From the NCBI GenBank assembly GCA_963667505.2, contig OY763490.2, forward strand, positions 496,001 through 560,000: a DNA stretch of 64,000 nt, written 5' to 3'. Below the pieces are notes generated by a model. It saw nothing but the letters and a program-made list of their open reading frames with translations. It searched no databases and was not told where the DNA came from. This DNA comes from Aldehydirespirator sp963667505 (GTDB taxonomy: Bacteria; Actinomycetota; Acidimicrobiia; Acidimicrobiales; Aldehydirespiratoraceae). Position numbers and translations under genes: made by a program. Of this stretch, positions 60,159-64,000 are shown piece by piece (the stretch's first letter is position 1; each line of letters opens with the position of its first letter).

Positions 60159-60622
60159 TAGACCGGTAGGTCCCGCGGCCAAGGCTCGTTTACGTCGCGC
60201 CCTTCGTGGATGGCGCTGATGAAGTCCTCCACGTCGAAGGTCTCCTCCGAGGTGACTACTGCCCGGGGATCGAACACGGCGCCGCGAGATCCCTTTGCGG
60301 GTGAACGCGGATCGAACGGCTCGTCCCAGGACCTGGTGTCGCGGATGCTGTCGACTGTGACACTCGTCCGTCTGCCTTGGCGGTTGAACCGTCCGGTTCC
60401 CTCGACCTTGACGTACTGCCCCGCGAGCCGCTTCATCTCGGCGTCGAGCGCGGCATCGAACTTCAGCGAGACACGGCCGCCAACACTGTCATGGAGTTGA
60501 GCCGTCGTCTGCTCCCAGTTCACCATCTTCAGCCAGCCGTGCAGCACGGCCGCCTCGGTCGGGCCAGCCGACCGCGGGCGACGGGGCCCGCACTCGACTG
60601 TTGGAGCCGTCTCATCACTCAC
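60158..60622 (-). CDS. Small protein with antitoxin-like C terminus
   Basis: 154 aa, not assigned to a named family. The middle (GRVSLKFDAALDAEMKRL, then YVKVEGTGRFNRQG) has a short beta-rich pattern that could be an OB-like fold. The C-terminal ETFDVEDFISAIHEGRDVNE resembles the toxin-wrapping tails of antitoxins paired with PIN toxins. The immediately downstream PIN-like stump supports this. If so, the toxin has been lost and the antitoxin kept. Confidence 0.5.
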   Translation of the reverse strand: MSDETAPTVECGPRRPRSAGPTEAAVLHGWLKMVNWEQTTAQLHDSVGGRVSLKFDAALDAEMKRLAGQYVKVEGTGRFNRQGRRTSVTVDSIRDTRSWDEPFDPRSPAKGSRGAVFDPRAVVTSEETFDVEDFISAIHEGRDVNEPWPRDLPV

Positions 60623-60832
60623 AGATGCACCCTACATCGCCATCCGTCACCCCGAAACCTAAAACAGCATGAAAATTGCTAATATCAATCAGCACCCAGG
60701 CGCTTGAGACACCTCTCGCCTTCGGGTCCGCGCTTTGGGATGATGGGGGCCGCTACGGTGGCCGCGTGAAGGCGGGCGTCGTCCGGCCGCTGGTCGGCGC
60801 ACGCTCCCAATCCATCGACCAGGAGCTTTGAC

Positions 60833-61882
60833 GTGGACATTCACGGCCTTCTCGGGGATGCAGCCGAGTCGCTGCTAGAGCACGAGTGCAAGACCTTCGA
60901 GCGGGAGTCGCTCACCCTGCCCGGCCCCGACTTCGTCGACCGGGTGCTCGCGGGCAGCGACCGCCCGCCGCAGGTGCTGCGCAGCATCGCCTCTCTGTTC
61001 GGCAGCGGGCGGCTGGCCGGCACCGGCTATGTGTCGATCCTGCCCGTCGACCAGGGCATCGAGCACTCCGGCGCGGCGTCGTTCGCGCCCAACCCCGTCT
61101 ACTTCGACCCGCTGCGGATAGTGGAGCTGGCCGTCGAGGGCGGCTGCAACGCGGTGGCCACCACCTTCGGCGTGCTCGGGATGGCGTCTCGCCGCTACGC
61201 CCACCGGATCCCGTTCATCGTGAAGCTCAACCACAACGAGCTGCTCAGCCACCCCGAGTCCTACGACCAGGTGATGTTCGGATCGGTGGAGCAGGCCTGG
61301 GACCTGGGCGCGGCCGGCGTGGGCGCCACCGTGTACTTCGGCTCCGAGCACGCCCGCCGCCAGATCGGCGAGGTGTCCGAGGCCTTCGCGGCCGCGCACG
61401 AACTCGGCATGTTCACCGTGCTGTGGTGCTATCTGCGCAACTCCGCCTTCAAGGCCGACGGGGTCGACTACCACGCCGCGGCCGACCTCACCGGCCAGGC
61501 CAACCACATGGGCGTCACCGTCGAGGCCGACATCATCAAGCAGAAGCTGCCCACCAACAACGGCGGCTACGGCGCGGTGGGCTTCGGCAAGACCCACCGG
61601 CTCGTCTACGAGCAGCTCACCAGCGACCATCCCATCGACCTGTGCCGCTACCAGGTGGCTAACTGCTACATGGGCCGCGTCGGCCTCATCAACAGCGGCG
61701 GCGCTTCCTCGGGCGCCGGCGACCTCGCCGAGGCGGTCACCACGGCGGTGATCAACAAGCGGGCCGGCGGCACCGGCCTGATCTCGGGCCGCAAGGCCTT
61801 CCAGCGTCCCATGGCCGAAGGGGTCGAGCTGCTCAACGCCATCCAGGACGTGTACCTCGACGCCTCCGTCACCGTCGCCTGA
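60833..61882 (+). CDS. fbaB: Class I fructose-bisphosphate aldolase (FbaB-type)
   Basis: 349 aa. VSILPVDQGIEHSGAASF at the N-terminal side, PFIVKLNHNELLSHP with the Schiff-base Lys region, and VNCY-like ANCYMGRVGLINSGGASSG are features of the archaeal/bacterial class I (DhnA) aldolases. It cleaves fructose-1,6-bisphosphate in glycolysis or joins the trioses in gluconeogenesis. GTG start with AGGAGC before it. Followed by a hairpin. Confidence 0.92.
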   Translation: MDIHGLLGDAAESLLEHECKTFERESLTLPGPDFVDRVLAGSDRPPQVLRSIASLFGSGRLAGTGYVSILPVDQGIEHSGAASFAPNPVYFDPLRIVELAVEGGCNAVATTFGVLGMASRRYAHRIPFIVKLNHNELLSHPESYDQVMFGSVEQAWDLGAAGVGATVYFGSEHARRQIGEVSEAFAAAHELGMFTVLWCYLRNSAFKADGVDYHAAADLTGQANHMGVTVEADIIKQKLPTNNGGYGAVGFGKTHRLVYEQLTSDHPIDLCRYQVANCYMGRVGLINSGGASSGAGDLAEAVTTAVINKRAGGTGLISGRKAFQRPMAEGVELLNAIQDVYLDASVTVA

Positions 61883-61895
61883 GCCGCCGCAACTC

Positions 61896-61944
61896 CGAAC
61901 TGGCAGCGTCCTGCACGCCATGCGGGCGTTCGGGTGCCAGTTCG
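61896..61944 (+). terminator. Hairpin after fbaB
   Basis: Perfect 10-bp inverted repeat CGAACTGGCA / TGCCAGTTCG around a GC-rich 29-nt loop, 14 nt after the stop. No T-tract, so an intrinsic terminator is not certain. Confidence 0.5.
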
Positions 61945-62129
61945 CGGCCTCAAGCCTCGGAAACCTCTGCGACAGCAGCGGTGAGCGCGGGAACCGGCAA
62001 GAGGGCCCGCCCCGAGTGCCGCCGCGGCTGGCTGTATACCGGCTAGGGTGAGGCCCGCGGGCCGGAACGGGTGGGCTTCAACGCGGGTCGAGCCGTCCTC
62101 CCGAACTCAGCGGATGCAAGGGAGCATCA

Positions 62130-64000
62130 GTGACTGACACTGCGGAGCGGATCCAGGGCGTCCGACAGGCCGACGGGATAGTCCTGCGCTTCGCGGGCGA
62201 CTCCGGCGACGGGATGCAGCTGACCGGCGACCGGTTCACGTCGGCCAGTGCCCTGTTCGGCAACGACTTGGCCACGCTGCCGGAGTTCCCCGCGGAGATC
62301 AGGGCCCCGGCCGGGACGCTGGCCGGCGTCTCGTCGTTCCAGGTCCACATCTCCGACCACGACATCACCACCCCCGGCGACGCCCCCACGGTGCTGGTGG
62401 CCATGAACCCGGCCGCGCTGCGTTCCGACCTGTCGCTGCTAACCCCGGGCGGCACGGTGATCGTCAACTCGGACGCCTTCAACGAGCGCAACCTGGCCAA
62501 GGCCGGCTACGACGCCGACCCGCTCAAGGACGGCAGCCTCGACGGCTACACCGTGGTCACCGCGCCCATGACCGACCTCACCAAGCGGGCCTGCGCCGAC
62601 TTGGGCGTCAAGCCCCGCGACGCCGAGCGGTCCAAGAACTTCTTCGCCCTGGGCCTCGTGTCGTGGCTGTACTCCCGTCCCGTGAAGCCCACCGTCGACT
62701 GGATCGACGGCAAGTTCGCGGGGCGCGACACCGTGATCGCGGCCAACAAGGCCGCCTTCGCGGCCGGCCACGCCTTCGGGGAGACCGCCGAGCTGGGCGC
62801 CAGCCGGCTGATGGTCAACCCGGCCGCGCTCGAGCCGGGCACCTACACCAACATCAACGGCAACACCGCCCTGTCGTGGGGGCTGATAGCCGCCTCCCAG
62901 CAGGCCGGCATCCCGCTGTTCTTGGGGTCCTACCCGATCACGCCGGCCAGCGACATCCTCCACGAGCTGGCCCGGCACAAGAACTTCGGGGTACGCACCC
63001 TGCAGGCCGAGGACGAGATCGCCGCGGTGGGGGCGGCCCTCGGCGCCTCCTACGGGGGCCACATCGGCGTGACCACCACCTCCGGGCCGGGCATGGCCCT
63101 CAAGGCCGAGACGGTCGGCCTGGCCGTCAGCCTGGAGCTGCCGCTGGTGGTGATCGACATCCAGAGGGGCGGGCCGTCCACCGGACTGCCCACCAAGACC
63201 GAGGCCGCCGACCTGCTGATGGCCATGTACGGCCGCCACGGCGAGGCGCCGCTGCCCATCGTGGCGGCCCAGAGCCCGTCGGACTGCTTCTTCGCAGCCA
63301 TCGAGGCGGTCCGGCTGGCCGTCGAGCACCGCACCCCGGTGGTCCTGCTCTCCGACGGCTACCTGGCCAACAGCAGCGAGCCCTGGCGCATCCCCGACGT
63401 GGAGCAACTCGGCACCATCGACGTCGGCTTCGCCTCCAAGCCCAACCACGTCGACGACGGCGGCGAGGCCGTCTTCTGGCCGTTCCGGCGCGACGAGCGG
63501 CTGGTGCGGCCCTGGGCCATTCCCGGCACGCCCGGCCTGATGCACCGCATCGGCGGCATCGAGAAGGAGGACGGCAGCGGCAACATCAGCTACGAGCCCG
63601 ACAACCATCAGGCCATGGTGCGGCTGCGGGCCGAGCGGATCGCCCTCATCGCCCACCACATCCCGCCCGTGGAGGTGGCGGGCGACCCGGAGGCGGCGGT
63701 GACCATCGTCGGCTGGGGATCGACCTGGGGCGCCATCACCGGCGCCCGCCGCAGGCTCGAGTCCGCGGGCCATCGGCTGGCCCACATCCACCTGCGCCAT
63801 CTGAACCCGCTGCCGGCCAACCTCGGGGAGCTGCTGGCTGGATTCGGCCGGGTGGTCGTGCCGGAGATGAACACCGGACAGCTCTGCCGGATGCTGCGGG
63901 CCGATTATCTGGTCGACGCCCGGTCGGTGAGCAAGGTCTCGGGCCAGCCGTTCACTGCGGCCGAACTGGCGCGGGCGTTCTGGGAGGAGATCGAAGCGAC
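62130..64000 (+). CDS. korA: 2-oxoglutarate:ferredoxin oxidoreductase alpha subunit KorA, truncated at the window edge
   Basis: GTG start, 623 codons visible and open at the right edge. The N-terminal gamma-like domain has RFAGDSGDGMQLTGDRFTSA, then SSFQVHISDHDITTPGD. The alpha domain has GSYPITPASDILHEL, AEDEIAAVGAALGASYGG and TTTSGPGMALKAE, and later VVVIDIQRGGPSTGLPTKTE. This gamma-alpha fusion is the actinobacterial KorA type; a korB partner should follow outside the window. It makes succinyl-CoA and reduces ferredoxin, which could in principle feed the RCCR-like reductases (inference). Confidence 0.93.
   Translation, partial: MTDTAERIQGVRQADGIVLRFAGDSGDGMQLTGDRFTSASALFGNDLATLPEFPAEIRAPAGTLAGVSSFQVHISDHDITTPGDAPTVLVAMNPAALRSDLSLLTPGGTVIVNSDAFNERNLAKAGYDADPLKDGSLDGYTVVTAPMTDLTKRACADLGVKPRDAERSKNFFALGLVSWLYSRPVKPTVDWIDGKFAGRDTVIAANKAAFAAGHAFGETAELGASRLMVNPAALEPGTYTNINGNTALSWGLIAASQQAGIPLFLGSYPITPASDILHELARHKNFGVRTLQAEDEIAAVGAALGASYGGHIGVTTTSGPGMALKAETVGLAVSLELPLVVIDIQRGGPSTGLPTKTEAADLLMAMYGRHGEAPLPIVAAQSPSDCFFAAIEAVRLAVEHRTPVVLLSDGYLANSSEPWRIPDVEQLGTIDVGFASKPNHVDDGGEAVFWPFRRDERLVRPWAIPGTPGLMHRIGGIEKEDGSGNISYEPDNHQAMVRLRAERIALIAHHIPPVEVAGDPEAAVTIVGWGSTWGAITGARRRLESAGHRLAHIHLRHLNPLPANLGELLAGFGRVVVPEMNTGQLCRMLRADYLVDARSVSKVSGQPFTAAELARAFWEEIEA

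Overview
The window is GC-rich chromosomal DNA from an actinobacterium. The 16S gene at 12.9-14.4 kb, the arginine operon order (argJBDF-R-G-H), TAGGGT/TAGGCT/TAGACT -10 boxes and several apparently leaderless genes all fit this, and the 16S reads to me like class Acidimicrobiia. That placement is from recognition only, not a search.

Layout. 0-12.5 kb is housekeeping: the arginine operon (argH carries an apparent 1-nt frameshift), a methylpurine DNA glycosylase, a PASTA penicillin-binding protein, tyrS and a small hicBA pair. 12.5-18.0 kb is a complete rRNA operon (16S-23S-5S, no tRNA in the spacer) with promoter, two long processing stems and a terminator. 18.1-53.5 kb is a large catabolic island. 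53.5-54.8 kb is a glycine-rich TPR protein. 55.0-59.9 kb is a lower-GC, defence-like cassette (N6-adenine methyltransferase, GHKL ATPase/histidine kinase, receiver protein, metallo-beta-lactamase-fold hydrolase). It is followed by a 51-nt tandem repeat and what looks like the stump of a PIN toxin beside a possible antitoxin. 60.8-64.0 kb returns to central metabolism: class I fructose-bisphosphate aldolase and the start of korA.

The catabolic island is the main result. At 26.3-36.7 kb it holds a full-length homologue of red chlorophyll catabolite reductase (RCCR), directly followed by a Rieske monooxygenase resembling pheophorbide a oxygenase (PaO). With them are a second RCCR/bilin-reductase-like protein, a chlorophyllase-like hydrolase, a short-chain dehydrogenase resembling chlorophyll b reductase (NYC1/NOL), and a family of lipocalin-like proteins. 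These are the enzyme types of the plant PaO/phyllobilin route of chlorophyll breakdown, here as bacterial operons. On both sides lie genes that could process the products: ATP-dependent hydantoinase/oxoprolinase subunits, an MmgE/PrpD protein, a two-domain nitrilase-fold protein, a maleate-isomerase-like protein, a NicC-like flavin monooxygenase, an isochorismatase-fold amidohydrolase, a CaiB CoA-transferase, an acyl-CoA dehydrogenase, an HMG-CoA-lyase-like enzyme and a branched-chain-amino-acid-type ABC importer made of fused subunits.

Seven copies of a 17-bp inverted repeat, consensus GTTYCG-N5-CGRAAC, lie in the control regions of this island, one of them just in front of an iclR-family gene at 23.7 kb. 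I saw none elsewhere in the window. I infer a single IclR regulon that takes up a chlorophyll-type tetrapyrrole, opens it, and feeds the fragments through an imide/maleamate-like lower pathway. Substrates are inferred from homology and context.

A second, unrelated pattern is repeated short duplication of gene junctions (33-74 nt offsets): argR/argG, the PBP/membrane protein, upstream of the MmgE gene, Rieske/reductase 2, the ABC genes and the isomerase/monooxygenase. It creates extra copies of start regions and mini-ORFs.
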